64,000 bases of DNA from UBA4085 sp964556755 (GCA_964556755.1 CAZKXI010000007.1:79760-143759); one strand, 5' to 3'. Numbered from the stretch's first letter, positions 8,938 to 18,900 are shown. A program made the numbers and translations. The notes: generated from the sequence alone by a model not told the origin.

Positions 8938-10161
8938 CTATTTGATGATCGAGGCGGCGACGGCGTTGGCCAGGCGGCTGCGCATGGCGATGATCGAGCC
9001 TCCGTCGTCGGGGTGGACGCGGTTGGTCAGGAAGATGACGGCCGTCTGGGTCTCCGGATCGAGCCAGAGGGAGGTTCCGGTATAGCCGGAGTGGCCGTAC
9101 GATCCCGGGGCGAACACGTCGCCGGCAACGCTGGCGTAGGCCGAGCTGAGGTCCCAGCCCAGGCCGCGGCCCTTGTCCGGCGCCTTCGGGTAGACCGAGG
9201 TCATGCGCGCGACGGTCAGGGGCGAGAGGATCCGACGGCCCTTGTACTCGCCCCGGCCCAGCATCATCTGGGAGAAGACGGCCAGGTCGTCGGCCGTCGA
9301 GAAGAGGCCGGCGTTGCCGGAGACGCCGCCCTGGGCCCGGGCCAGCGGGTCGTGGACGACGCCGCGCAGGGGCTTCCCCTCATAGACCTGGGTCGGCACG
9401 ACGAGCGGCAGGAATTCGGCCGGCGGATTGTAGAAGGTGTGGGCCATGCCCAGGGGCTTGAAGATCTCCTCGGCCGAGAAATCGGCGACGCTGCGGCGGG
9501 CGATCTTCTTGACGATGGCGGCCAGGGTGATGTAGTTGAGGCAGGAGTAGGTAAACCTCTCGCCGGGCGGGCTTTCCTTGGGCAGGCTGCCGATGTGGAT
9601 GACCAGCGACTCGACCGGAACCGGCGTGCCGTACTTCTTCTCCACCTCGGGGGCATCGGTATAGGGCGGCAGGCCCGAGGTGTGGGTCATCAGGTGCCAC
9701 AGCCGGATGTCCTCCCCCGGCTTCCCATCCGGGCCCTGGATGGGCGCGAACTCGGGGATGTAGTCCTTGACCTTCTCGTAGAGCGACAGCTCGCCCCTCT
9801 CGGCCAGGATCATCACCGAGGTGGCCGTGGCGATGGGCTTGGTCAGGGAGGCCAGGTCGAAGATCATGTCCGCCGTCATCGGCAGGCGCTCCGGCACCGT
9901 CTGGCTGTCCCCGAAGGCCTCCCGCAGGACCACCTTGCCCTTGCGCTGGACGAGGACCACGGCCCCCGGGAAGTCCTTGCGGTCGACCGCCTCGCGGACG
10001 ATGGCCGAGACGCGCTTGAGCCGGTCCGGATCCATGCCCGCATCGCGGATGCTGCCGCCGGGCAAGCCCTTGCCGCCGCACGCGGCGGCGGCCCAGACGG
10101 CCAGCGCGGACAGGACGGCGGCCCAGCCGGGCGCGAGGCGGGAGCGGTGGAGCGGCTTCAA
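8938..10161 (-). CDS. Lipoprotein serine hydrolase, class C beta-lactamase fold
   Basis: With a TTG start at 10161 the protein has 407 residues. Its N-terminus is a basic, hydrophobic lipoprotein signal ending in the lipobox AAAC. The catalytic motifs are SLTK (nucleophile Ser105), YSCLNY (Tyr-x-Asn) and HSGYTGT in the place of the KTG motif. This is the class C beta-lactamase/EstB/DD-peptidase superfamily, so esterase, peptidase or amidase activity on cell-wall-like substrates is possible, and antibiotic resistance need not follow. The TTG overlaps the stop of the upstream universal stress gene in the arrangement TTGA, which suggests translational coupling. The next Met in frame would remove the lipoprotein signal. 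The frame is open further upstream, but that part only shadows uspA. Confidence 0.85.
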   Translation of the reverse strand: MKPLHRSRLAPGWAAVLSALAVWAAAACGGKGLPGGSIRDAGMDPDRLKRVSAIVREAVDRKDFPGAVVLVQRKGKVVLREAFGDSQTVPERLPMTADMIFDLASLTKPIATATSVMILAERGELSLYEKVKDYIPEFAPIQGPDGKPGEDIRLWHLMTHTSGLPPYTDAPEVEKKYGTPVPVESLVIHIGSLPKESPPGERFTYSCLNYITLAAIVKKIARRSVADFSAEEIFKPLGMAHTFYNPPAEFLPLVVPTQVYEGKPLRGVVHDPLARAQGGVSGNAGLFSTADDLAVFSQMMLGRGEYKGRRILSPLTVARMTSVYPKAPDKGRGLGWDLSSAYASVAGDVFAPGSYGHSGYTGTSLWLDPETQTAVIFLTNRVHPDDGGSIIAMRSRLANAVAASIIK

Positions 10162-10607
10162 GGGCGCTGTTCGCGAACGGCGAAGACCGGGCAGGGCGCG
10201 TGGCGGATGACCTTCTCGGCCACGGAGCCGAGGAGCAGGTGATGCCAGCCGGTGTGGCCGTGGGTGGCGATGACGATCAGCTCGACCTTCTCCTCCTCGG
10301 CGATCCGGATGATCTCCTTGGCCGGATGGCCGTGGCCGAGCAGGGCCCGGGCCGCCATACCGGCCGGAACGGCCGTCTTGAGCAGCTCGTCCAGCTTGGC
10401 CTCGGCGTCCTTGTGCAGGATGCCCTCGTACTCCGGGACCTCGAACTCGAAGTTGGGATCGGTCGGCTTGGGCGGCAGGATGGGGATGACGTTGGCCACC
10501 AGCAGCTCGGCCTTGAAGAGGCCGGCCAGGTCGGTCGCGGCGGCCAGCCCCCGGAGCGAGGCCTCGGAGAAGTCCGTCGGGCAGAGTATCTTCTTGATGG
10601 CCAGCAT
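10158..10607 (-). CDS. Universal stress protein, UspA family
   Basis: This 149-residue protein is a single-domain UspA homologue of normal length. It begins with the usual beta strand IKKILCPTDFSEAS and carries the nucleotide-binding loop THGHTGWHHLLLGS before SVAEKVIRHAPCPVFAV. Proteins with this glycine pattern often bind ATP. The role is cytoplasmic and stress related; no partner is defined beyond the coupled hydrolase gene that overlaps its stop. A promoter with a good -35 lies at 10654-10682. Confidence 0.93.
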   Translation of the reverse strand: MLAIKKILCPTDFSEASLRGLAAATDLAGLFKAELLVANVIPILPPKPTDPNFEFEVPEYEGILHKDAEAKLDELLKTAVPAGMAARALLGHGHPAKEIIRIAEEEKVELIVIATHGHTGWHHLLLGSVAEKVIRHAPCPVFAVREQRP

Positions 10608-10653
10608 CGGCCCTTCCTTTCCGCGGCTTCATCGCGCCGCGCCCGCGGCCCTT

Positions 10654-10682
10654 GTTTAGCACAGCCCTCCGAGCCCTGTCAA
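10654..10682 (-). promoter_or_regulatory. Promoter for uspA-like gene
   Basis: Reverse strand TTGACA (10682-10677), 17-base spacer, CTAAAC (10659-10654) preceded by TGTG (extended -10). The -10 is imperfect. It would drive the stress protein and the coupled hydrolase. Confidence 0.5.
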
Positions 10683-10729
10683 TTTGGGTCGACAAGGCCG
10701 TGTTGACGGACGAAGGAGGTTCGGCGAGA

Positions 10730-11497
10730 ATGAGGCTGGAGCGCCGCATGAAAAGAACCCTCCTCGGCCTGTCTCTCGCCTTCCTCCTCCTGGCCTTCGG
10801 GACCGCCTGCAAGAAGACGGTCACCACTCCCGGGGGAAGCCTGACCTTCAGCGGCCGCGTCACCCGCAACGGCCAGGGCGCGGCGGGGATCACGGTCTAT
10901 CTCTCCTGGAAGACGTCGAGGGCCGCGACCACGGGCGCCGACGGGACCTTCAGCTTCGGCGACGTCGAGGGCAGCCAATTCTTCCTGACGCCGTCTCTTC
11001 CCGCGACGGGCTTCTCCCCCTCCAACTTCGAGCTGACGACGACCTCGCGCAGCGACCTCGACTTCCAGATCACCGCGCCCGCCTACGGCGCCGCCGTCGG
11101 GCGCCAGATGGCCGATTTTCTCCTGAGAAACCAGGGCGGCACGCCGGTCAGCCTGACGCAATTCCACGGCAGCGTCGTGCTGGTCGACTTCTCCGCCTCC
11201 TGGTGCGGGCCCTGCCGCAGCGAGGCGGCTCGCCTGGAGGCTCTCTTCGACGAGTATAAGGACCGCGGCCTGGTCATCCTGACCATCCTCATCGACGGCG
11301 CTTCGGCGGCCGAATGGGCGGCCCAATACGGACTCTCTTTCCCGGTCTTGGAGGATGCCGGCAACGCCCAGTGGGGCATCTACGGCGAAGGCTACATCCC
11401 GCTCAACATGATCCTCGACCGCAACCTGACCATCCGCTACAAGCAAAGCGGATTCAGCGAGGCGGCCATCATGGCCGAGATCGAGAAGTACCTCTGA
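10730..11497 (+). CDS. Thioredoxin-fold lipoprotein with N-terminal carboxypeptidase-regulatory-like domain
   Basis: The protein has 255 residues. A lipoprotein signal with lipobox GTAC is followed by a small beta-sandwich (about residues 35-100: FSGRVTRNGQGAAGITVYL, then ADGTFSFGDV), as in carboxypeptidase-regulatory-like or CNA-B-type domains. A TlpA-like thioredoxin domain follows with the redox pair Cys159-Gly-Pro-Cys162. It is probably an outer- or inner-membrane-anchored thiol-disulphide oxidoreductase of the envelope. AAGGAGGT 9 bases upstream fixes the ATG at 10730; the longer frame starting at 10652 would overlap the divergent promoter. It converges exactly with the TlpA-barrel gene at 11498, with stop codons back to back. 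Confidence 0.88.
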   Translation: MRLERRMKRTLLGLSLAFLLLAFGTACKKTVTTPGGSLTFSGRVTRNGQGAAGITVYLSWKTSRAATTGADGTFSFGDVEGSQFFLTPSLPATGFSPSNFELTTTSRSDLDFQITAPAYGAAVGRQMADFLLRNQGGTPVSLTQFHGSVVLVDFSASWCGPCRSEAARLEALFDEYKDRGLVILTILIDGASAAEWAAQYGLSFPVLEDAGNAQWGIYGEGYIPLNMILDRNLTIRYKQSGFSEAAIMAEIEKYL

Positions 11498-13471
11498 TCA
11501 GTAGCGGACCACGGCTTCCAGGCGCAGGCCGGTAAACGGCGGCAAGGCCTTGCAGACCCCGCCGGCGCACTTGGTCGACCCCTTGCTCGATCCGACGAAG
11601 GCGCGCAGATAGAGGAACGTGCCGGCCTTCCACTCCAGCTGGGCCCCGGCCCATCGACTGCGGCCGGTCAGGGCTTCGACCGACGGCTCGCTGGACCTCT
11701 CATAGAGCAGGGCCGCCACCCAGCGCGGCGAGGCGTGCAGGGACAGCCCGGCCCGGTCCTCGGAATAGGCGTATTCGGCCCCCCGGAACTCCTTGCGCTT
11801 CCAGTCCGCCTCCAGGCTCCATCGCCCCCCCAGCGGAAGCGAGGCGTTGATCTGGCCGTGAACGGTGTCGCCGTCGGTGGCCAGGAAGGCGACCGAGTCG
11901 GCCTCCTCCCTCCGCCATCCGGCCAGGACATGGACGTAACCGCCGCCGCCGAGCTTCTTCTCCCAGCCTCCGTAGACGTGGAAGATAGCCCGCCGGTAGG
12001 CCCCGAAGAGATCGTGCCGCTCCGGCGCGTCGCGAATCCAGGACAATCGGATGTACGCCAGCGCCTCCGCCTCGGGCCAGAAGCGGTCCAGGCGCAGGGC
12101 GGCCGCCGCGACGCCGGTGCGGTCCTCGTCGAACTGGTCGGCCAGGATGTCCAGCTCCTCCCCCTCCAAGATCGGCGGCCGGGCGTACTCGAAGCTGAAG
12201 TCGCGGTAGTCCTTGACCTCCAGGAGGGCCCCGATCCGGCTCGTCCGATAGGAGGCTTGAAGGTAAAGGCCGTGCCCGGAGACCGGCTCCTCGGCTCCGA
12301 GGACCGAGCGGCGGATGAGCGAGAGCTCGCCGTAGAAGGAGGCGCCGCCCAGAAGGGACGGGATCTCCATCGTCAGCGAGCCGAGGCCGGCCGAGCGGCT
12401 CTCGTATTCCGCGCCCGGCTCCAGGCCCGCCGCCACGGCGTTGAAGCCGAGACGGGCGTTGCCCCAGGCCCGCCACCGGACGGCGCCTCCGGCCACGCGA
12501 TCCCGCACGGAAGCGTCCTCCTCCCGCTCGATCCAGCCGCCGAAGACCTGCCCCTCCCACCGGCCCGATCCGAAGGAGGCCCGGCCGCCCCGCACGGTCG
12601 TGTCGACGACGTGCTCCAGCCCTTCCCTCTCGAAGATCTTCAGGACGCTGAAGACCATCCCCCGACCCAGCGACAAGTGGAAGTCTCCCAGGCGGGCGCT
12701 CCAGCCCCGTCCGGTCTGCTCCAGGAAGACCTTGGCCAGCCGGAAATCGGCCGCGGCCGGAGAGAAGTCCAAGCCGGCGTCGGCCCTGAGGCCGATCAGC
12801 GCGCCCTTGCGGGACAAGGTCAGGTCCAGCTGGTTGAGGACCTGCGAGGACCTTCCCTCCCGCCCCGCGATTGCCGCATCGTCGGTGAAGCGGCGGAAGA
12901 GGAAGGATTCGCTGATCCCCGGAGACAGCCTCGGGGCGGGAGCGGATTCCGTCGCCCGCTCGGGCCGGGCCAGGAGCGCGGCCAGCCTCTCCTCCAGGCC
13001 CGTCTCGTCGCCCGGGCTGTATCCCTGGTGGACATGGGCGATCCGGCCGCCCTTGTCGATCAGGACCGTGAACGGAAGCGTCAGGCGGGGATTGTACAGG
13101 GCCACGACCCTCGACTCGGAGTCGAGCAGAACGGGCATGGTATAGCCGTAGCGGCGGACGAAAGCGGCCACCCCGGCGGCCGAAGCGGGCGCGTCGACGC
13201 TGACCGCCAGCACCGTGACGCCGCGGTCGGCGTAGGCGTCGGCCAGCTTCTGCAGGTGGGGCAGCTCCTTGGCGCAGGGCAGGCACCAAGTGGCCCAAAA
13301 GCTGATCAGGACCGGGCCCCTCTGCCAAAGGTCGCCGAGACGGACCTCGCCCCCCGACAAATCCTTGAGGGAGAAATCGTAGGCCTGCTGGGCCGCGGCC
13401 GGCAGCGGCCAAGCCGCCAGGACCGCCGCCGCGAGGAAAGCCGAAGCGCGCCGCCCCATCGGCCGATCCAT
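11498..13471 (-). CDS. Fusion of TlpA-type thioredoxin and outer-membrane beta-barrel
   Basis: The 657-residue product has a signal peptide, then a TlpA/AhpC-like thioredoxin domain (about 30-170) with Cys63-Leu-Pro-Cys66 in WATWCLPCAKE. A linker rich in Ala/Pro/Glu leads to about 480 residues of alternating strands (for example FSLEYARP-type and GLYLQASYRTSRIGALLEV segments) ending in Tyr, VVRY, as in outer-membrane barrels. The redox domain would then be tethered on the periplasmic side of a barrel. The ATG at 13471 follows the stop of the PatB gene by two bases; no clear ribosome site is seen, which fits translational coupling. The frame stays open far upstream only as a shadow of the PatB gene. 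The substrate is unknown. Confidence 0.85.
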   Translation of the reverse strand: MDRPMGRRASAFLAAAVLAAWPLPAAAQQAYDFSLKDLSGGEVRLGDLWQRGPVLISFWATWCLPCAKELPHLQKLADAYADRGVTVLAVSVDAPASAAGVAAFVRRYGYTMPVLLDSESRVVALYNPRLTLPFTVLIDKGGRIAHVHQGYSPGDETGLEERLAALLARPERATESAPAPRLSPGISESFLFRRFTDDAAIAGREGRSSQVLNQLDLTLSRKGALIGLRADAGLDFSPAAADFRLAKVFLEQTGRGWSARLGDFHLSLGRGMVFSVLKIFEREGLEHVVDTTVRGGRASFGSGRWEGQVFGGWIEREEDASVRDRVAGGAVRWRAWGNARLGFNAVAAGLEPGAEYESRSAGLGSLTMEIPSLLGGASFYGELSLIRRSVLGAEEPVSGHGLYLQASYRTSRIGALLEVKDYRDFSFEYARPPILEGEELDILADQFDEDRTGVAAAALRLDRFWPEAEALAYIRLSWIRDAPERHDLFGAYRRAIFHVYGGWEKKLGGGGYVHVLAGWRREEADSVAFLATDGDTVHGQINASLPLGGRWSLEADWKRKEFRGAEYAYSEDRAGLSLHASPRWVAALLYERSSEPSVEALTGRSRWAGAQLEWKAGTFLYLRAFVGSSKGSTKCAGGVCKALPPFTGLRLEAVVRY

Positions 13472-13473
13472 TC

Positions 13474-14646
13474 TCAGAGCGTCCGGACGGCGGCCTCGAT
13501 CCGCTCCAGGGCCTGCTCCAGCCGCGAGCGCGGGCAGGCCATGTTCATCCGCAGAAATCCTCCGAGCTCGGGCCCGAATTTCAGGCCGTCGTCCAGCTGG
13601 ACGCGGGCCTTCTCCAGAAAGAAGGAGAAGACGGCCTCGGGAGCCAGCCCCAGACCGCGGGCATCCACCAGCGCCAAGTAGGTTCCCTGCGGCCGCAGGA
13701 AGCCCAGAGGCGGCAGGCGCTGCCGGAAGAAGGCCTCGGCCAGGTCCAGATTGGCCTCCAGGTAAGCCATCAGCTCGTCCCGCCACGGCCCTCCCTCGGC
13801 GTAGGCGGCCTCCATGGCCTGGGCCCCGAAGACGTTGCCGATGTCGAAGCCGGCCTCCTCGGCTTCCTGCCGCAGACGCCTCCTCAGCCGGTCGTCGGCG
13901 ACGACGGCGAAGGAGGCGCCCAGCCCGGCCGTGTTGAAGGTCTTGCTGGGCGATTGGAGGGTGATCGTCCGCGCCAGAGAATCGGGGCCGAGCGAGGCGA
14001 ACGGCGTCTGGACATGGCCGCGGAAGACGAGGTCGGAGTGGATCTCGTCGGAGACGACCATCCAATCCCGCTCCCGGCAGACTCCGGCCAGATCCTCCAG
14101 CTCGCCGCGTGTCCAGATCCGTCCGACCGGATTGTGGGGGCTGCACAGGATCAGGGCCCGGGTCCGGCCGTCGGCCTGGCGGCGCAGGTCCTCCAAGTCC
14201 ATGGTCCAGCCCCGGCCGTCGAAGCGAAGGGGATTGCGGACGAGGCGGCGGCCCTGGGCCTCCACGACCGGATAGAACGGATGGTAGACCGGCGTCTGGA
14301 TGACGATCTTGTCGCCGGGGCGGGTCAGGGCCCGGACGCAGGCGTAGAGCGAGGGCACCACACCCGGCAGGCGGACGAGCCACTCGCGGCTTATCGGCCA
14401 GCTCTGGCGCTCGGTCAGCCAGCGGACGACCGGATCCCAGGCTTCCTTGGGATAGAGCGGGTAGCCGTAGACGGCGTGAGCCGCCCGGCGCAGGACGGCC
14501 TCGGCCACGGCCGGCGGGGCGGCGAAATCCATGTCCGCCACCCACATCGGGATGACGTCGTCCCGGCCATAGAACCGCTTGGCCGCGTCCCACTTCAGGG
14601 AGCGGGTGCCGCGCCGCTCGACCGGGGCGTCAAAGTCGAAGGCCAT
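13474..14646 (-). CDS. patB: PatB/MalY-type PLP-dependent C-S lyase or aminotransferase
   Basis: At 390 residues this matches MalY/PatB cystathionine beta-lyase-like members of PLP fold type I. It begins AFDFDAPVERRGTRSLKWD, followed by VIPMWVADMDFAAPPAV. The PLP-binding Lys is Lys235 in SPSKTFNTAGL, with CSPHNPVGRIW and SDEIHSDL before it. The expected reaction is alpha,beta-elimination on cystathionine, cysteine or S-conjugates, giving a thiol, pyruvate and ammonia; aminotransfer is the alternative. It sits between a CBM9-like gene (3 bases away) and the thioredoxin-barrel gene, which suggests one transcript and perhaps thiol chemistry in common. Confidence 0.88.
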   Translation of the reverse strand: MAFDFDAPVERRGTRSLKWDAAKRFYGRDDVIPMWVADMDFAAPPAVAEAVLRRAAHAVYGYPLYPKEAWDPVVRWLTERQSWPISREWLVRLPGVVPSLYACVRALTRPGDKIVIQTPVYHPFYPVVEAQGRRLVRNPLRFDGRGWTMDLEDLRRQADGRTRALILCSPHNPVGRIWTRGELEDLAGVCRERDWMVVSDEIHSDLVFRGHVQTPFASLGPDSLARTITLQSPSKTFNTAGLGASFAVVADDRLRRRLRQEAEEAGFDIGNVFGAQAMEAAYAEGGPWRDELMAYLEANLDLAEAFFRQRLPPLGFLRPQGTYLALVDARGLGLAPEAVFSFFLEKARVQLDDGLKFGPELGGFLRMNMACPRSRLEQALERIEAAVRTL

Positions 14647-14649
14647 GGA

Positions 14650-15753
14650 TCACTCTCCGCGGCCGACACGGCCGTCCTGGACGATGCGCCAGACCGCGCC
14701 GTCCTGGCCCTTGTAGGCGGCCTCGAACAGGCCCCCGGTCGCGCGGACCTCGGGCGGGAAGGCGAAGCCCTTGATCTTGAAGTCCTTGTCCTTCAAGCCG
14801 AGCGACTTCCAATCGGAGGCGAAGCTTCCCTTCTCGGCCCGCAGGGCCCACTGCCGGTAGTAGATCCGCCTCAGGGCCCATCGCGCTTCGTCTTCGGGAC
14901 GCTTCTTGACGGCCTCCCGGGCCTGTCCGGCGGGCGATCCGGAGAACTGGACGAAGCCCCACATCTCGGGATAGTGGATGTTGATCAGGCCGGTGGGCGC
15001 CCAGACCCAGTTGTCCTCGGGCAGCGGCTTGCCCTGGGCGTCGGCCCTCTTGGCGTAGGCTCCGCCCTCGGCGTCCAGCCGGTATTCGACACGGGAGAAG
15101 TTGACCCGCCAGCGGTCGCCGGGCTTGGGCGAGGCCTTCGGCGAGGCGGCTTCCTTGAGAATGTCCCACGGCAGGGCGATCTCGATGAACCAGGCCTTGT
15201 CCTTGTCGCCGGGATTGTTGAGCGTGCCCGACAGCTTGACGGCCGTCTTCAGCCCCCGGATGTCCCAGGCATGGATGGCCGGGCCGCCGTCGCGGTACGG
15301 CTTGACCAGGAGCAAGTCCCAGACGGTGTTGAGGGCGTTCATCTCCAGCTCGTAGTACTCGTGCGTGTCGCCGTCGGGATCGATGAAGACCTCGAAGTCG
15401 TTGTCCTGGAAGATGATGGAGTCGCGATCCGTCAGGGTGGCCCACAGGTCGGGCTCCTCAAGGTAGGCGGCGATATAGAAGCATTGGTCGTCCCAGAGCA
15501 TCTTGACCATGGTCCTCAGGCGCGGCTTGGGCTTGAGGGCGCCCTCGATGTCGACAAACGGCACGGTCCAGGGAGCCTTGTCCCAGACCGGCTCGTCCAC
15601 CTCGCCGTCGATGACGACGGGAGAGGCGGCCCGGGCGCAGAGGTACGTAGGCGGGGCGTAGGGGATCTTGGGCTCGGGGATGGGGCCCGGCCCGGCGGCC
15701 GAAAGGGCGACGGCCGCGGCCAGGGCGGTCAGCGCGAGCAGGCGATGGCGCAT
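14650..15753 (-). CDS. Secreted carbohydrate-binding family 9-like protein
   Basis: The 367-residue protein has a signal peptide and then a CBM9-like domain over most of its length. Signs are VVIDGEVDEPVWDKAPWT, MLWDDQCFYIAAYLEEPD, DNDFEVFIDPDGDTHEYYE and WFIEIALPWDIL. Family members bind sugars or sit in exported glycan-processing proteins, and many stand alone as here. The C-terminal 100 residues are less typical. GGAGGT upstream supports the ATG at 15753. It is the first gene of a probable operon with patB and the thioredoxin-barrel fusion, and it follows the long hairpin that closes the peptidase-barrel gene. Confidence 0.85.
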   Translation of the reverse strand: MRHRLLALTALAAAVALSAAGPGPIPEPKIPYAPPTYLCARAASPVVIDGEVDEPVWDKAPWTVPFVDIEGALKPKPRLRTMVKMLWDDQCFYIAAYLEEPDLWATLTDRDSIIFQDNDFEVFIDPDGDTHEYYELEMNALNTVWDLLLVKPYRDGGPAIHAWDIRGLKTAVKLSGTLNNPGDKDKAWFIEIALPWDILKEAASPKASPKPGDRWRVNFSRVEYRLDAEGGAYAKRADAQGKPLPEDNWVWAPTGLINIHYPEMWGFVQFSGSPAGQAREAVKKRPEDEARWALRRIYYRQWALRAEKGSFASDWKSLGLKDKDFKIKGFAFPPEVRATGGLFEAAYKGQDGAVWRIVQDGRVGRGE

Positions 15754-15800
15754 GAGGGACCTCCATCAAGGGGTCCCATTCTACTCCGCCCCGGCAATAA

Positions 15801-15924
15801 ATAAAAAGGCACTTCGCCCGATTCCGGGAAGGGCGGTTCGGCGCACACCGTCGCCCCCGACGGTGTACCCCGAACCGCCTAGCCTTCCCGGAAATTGGCG
15901 AAAGATAAAAAGAACCTCTTTTTA
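15801..15924 (-). terminator. Very long hairpin with T-rich tail, terminator-like
   Basis: Arms at 15812-15853 and 15858-15901 are complementary over about 42 bases with a few mismatches and bulges, around a 4-base loop of C. An outer ATAAAAAGG/CCTCTTTTTA pairing extends it to 15801 and 15924. Read on the reverse strand it directly follows the stop of the peptidase-barrel gene and ends in GCCTTTTTATTTATT. It can act as a rho-independent terminator, but the stem is three to four times longer than usual, so a small mobile palindrome is an alternative. Confidence 0.75.
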
Positions 15925-18900
15925 GAAGCCCGGGTAGAAGGTGATCTGGAAATAGGCCGGTCGGTCGGGCCGGTCCATGGGCTTGACGTAGCTGGCGCCC
16001 AGGATGAGGAAGCCGAACAGGTTGGCCCGGGCCCCGATACCGTAGCTGCGCAGCGGCTTGAGCTGGCCGCCCGAGGCCCAAAACGGCGTGTAGGTCGGAT
16101 CCGCCTCGCCGGAGTACCAGGCGATCCCGGCGTCGAAGAAGGCGAACATGTCGATGGGGAAGATGCCGTAGTAGCCGCGGCCGAGTCCGAGCAGGCCGAA
16201 CAGCGGGAAGCGCAGCTCGAAGTTGGCCAGGGCCATGGTGTTGCCGTAGAGCCGGTTGTAGTCGAACTTCTCGTTGGCCTCGAAGGAGTTGTAGTTGTAG
16301 CCGCGGACGGTGGTCTCGTAGCCGAGATACATCGGCCACAGCCGGTCGTCGGAGGAGCCCATCCCGTAGCGGCCGTAGTAGACCAGGCGGGCGGCCAGGG
16401 TGAAGGGCTTGACCGGAACGATGTACTTCCGGTAGTCGGCCAGGACGGTGGTGTACTTCAGCGTTCCGAAGGTCGGCGTGACCTCCAATCGGTAGCTCTG
16501 GCCGACGACCGGGGCCGTGGCCCCGAAGAGGGAGCTGTCATAGACCAGGGCCGCCCCGACATAGGGCATGAAGAGGGTGTCGGCCGACTCCAGGTCGTAC
16601 TCGTCGCGCGACAGCAGGAAGCCGTCGTAGTAGGAGTAGGCGTACTCGTAGTAGGTGTTGGCGAAGTCGACCCAGCGGAGCCCGCCGTTGACCTCGAAGC
16701 GCCGGAAGGCGTTGAAGGGGTAGGAAGCGAAGGAGCCCAGGTCGTAGTAGATCTGGCGGTAGATCAGCTGCTGCTCGATATAGGCGAATTCGCCGTCGAC
16801 GTAGTCGTAGTTGTAGCCGTAGTAGCCGTACTGATAGGGGATGCGCTGGGCGACCAGGCCGAAGTTGGTCCGGCGGGTGGTGTTGAAGTAGGCCACCTGG
16901 AAGGCCGAGTCGATGATCCGGCTGGAGACCTGGGCCTGGGCCATGATGGTGTGGCGGCCGAGCATGTCGCTGAACAGGAAACCCACGCCGCCGCCGGCGT
17001 ACGTCCCGTAGCGTCCGGTGCTCATGCCGATGGAGGGCGGGGCGATGTAGTCCAGGCCGATCTTGGACTCGTAGGGCTGGCTGGTGAAGGCGGCCGCGTC
17101 CGGCAGCCCGTAGAGCGGGTTGCGCAGCAGGCCGAGGACTTCCGAGCCGGACCTCTCCAAGGGCGGCAGGAAGGCCGGCGTCGTCGCGACCTCGACGTCG
17201 CGCACCGGGGTTCCGGCCAGGCGGCTCTTGTCCAGGGAGAAGATGCTGTAGGTCCCGTCCAGGTAGACGGAGTAGAGCGCGTCGCCGCTCCGGGAGGCGA
17301 TGGAGAGAGCCGGGCTGAGGCTGGTGATGCCGCTGACCCCCGTGTAGAGGTCGGTGACCTGGAATTGGGCGCCGGAAGCGACCTCGACCCTGTAGACGTT
17401 GGAGATGCCGCCGCGGTCGGAGACGAAGAAGACGCTGGCCGAGTCCGCCGACCACTGCGGATTGATGGACTTGCCCTGCAGGAAGCCGCCCAGGGGCTTG
17501 ATCTCCCCGCTCACGGGGTCGAGCAGGGCCAAGCGTGAGCCACCGAGATGGAGGATGGCCAGGTCGGATCCGAAGCGCTCGGTGACGAAGGCGATCCAGC
17601 GGCCGTCGGGGGACCAGGCCGGGTGGAGATCGCCGTAGACGTCGGAGGTCAGGGCCTTGAGCTCCTTGGTGACCAGGTCGAAGACGTAGAGGTCGGACGT
17701 GCCGCCGGTCAGGGCGGTGAAGGCGATCCGCTTGCCGTCGGGCGCCCAGGTGGGGTTGAGGATCTCGCCCAGCTGCGGGAGGCGGATGTCCTCCTTCTCC
17801 AAGCGCCGGCCGTCGGCGTCCAGGAAGGCCAGGACGGGCTTGCCGGCCGAGACCGCCCCGAAGGCGAAGCGGCTCCCGTCGGCGCTCCACGACCCCGCCG
17901 AGCCGATGAACTGGATGCTCTGGAAGTGGGGGTCGATGGCCGTCGAGGTGATCTTGCGGGTCACCTTGCCCGTGGCCGAGTCGCCCATGAACATGTCGAT
18001 GGAGAAGAGATCGCGGGACGAGATGAAGAGGAAGCGCTTGCCGTCGGGGCTGAGGGAGGGGGCGATGTTGTAGGGGTCGTCCAGGGTGCCTTGCAGCAGC
18101 AGCTTGCCCAGATCGGCCGGCTTGCGGGTGGCCTTGCCCACCGCCTCGTAGTCCTTGCGCATCGCGGCCTGCCAGTCCAGCCCCAGCTGCTTGACGCTGA
18201 TGCCGAGCTGCTTCTCGATGGCCTTCTCGTAGTCGAAGCCGCGGATGACGTCCTTCATCAGCCGGGCCACGGCCAGGTCGCCGTACTTGCCCCCGATGTA
18301 GGCCCAGACGGCCTGGCCGAAGCGGTAAGGAAAGTACTTGTAGTAGTTGTACAGGTCCTTGATGGTCGGGAACTTCTTGCGGTTCAGCAGGTCGCGCATC
18401 CACATCGCGGTGTGGGCGTCGACCGGACCGATGGAGAAGTACTCGGCCGCGCCCTCGATCATCCACAGGGGGGCCCGCTCGAGGCCGCTGGCCGACTGCA
18501 TGTTGTAGTTCGGGCCCGGCCCGGCGGCCATGTCGTATTGGAAGGCGTGGACCAGCTCGTGGCCGATGACGTGGTCGGTGTCCTCCAGGGTCCCGCCGAA
18601 GGGCAGGATGATGCGCCGCTTGAGCGACTCGGTGACGCCGCCGGTGCCCTCGCTCATGACCTCGTTGAGGGCCGTGGTCTGCTCGAACTGGGGATGGCTG
18701 GCGTACATGATCAGCGCCTGCCGGCCGCGGAGCTGGTGGTCAAACAGGCGCTCGAAGCGCTTGTACCAGCGCTCGGCCATCTGCCCGGCCATGCGGATGG
18801 TCTTCTCCTCCTCGGGGTAGTAGTAGATGTCGAAGTGCTCGGTCTTGAGGACCTGGTACTCGAACCTCTCGTATTGGACCTTGTTGCGGCCGAAGTACTG

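Noticed and set aside
8938..10893. Full 651-codon version of the serine hydrolase
   Set aside because: The first 244 codons lie in an alternate frame of uspA and its upstream promoter region and are Arg/Gly-rich; the TTG at 10161 gives a proper lipoprotein.
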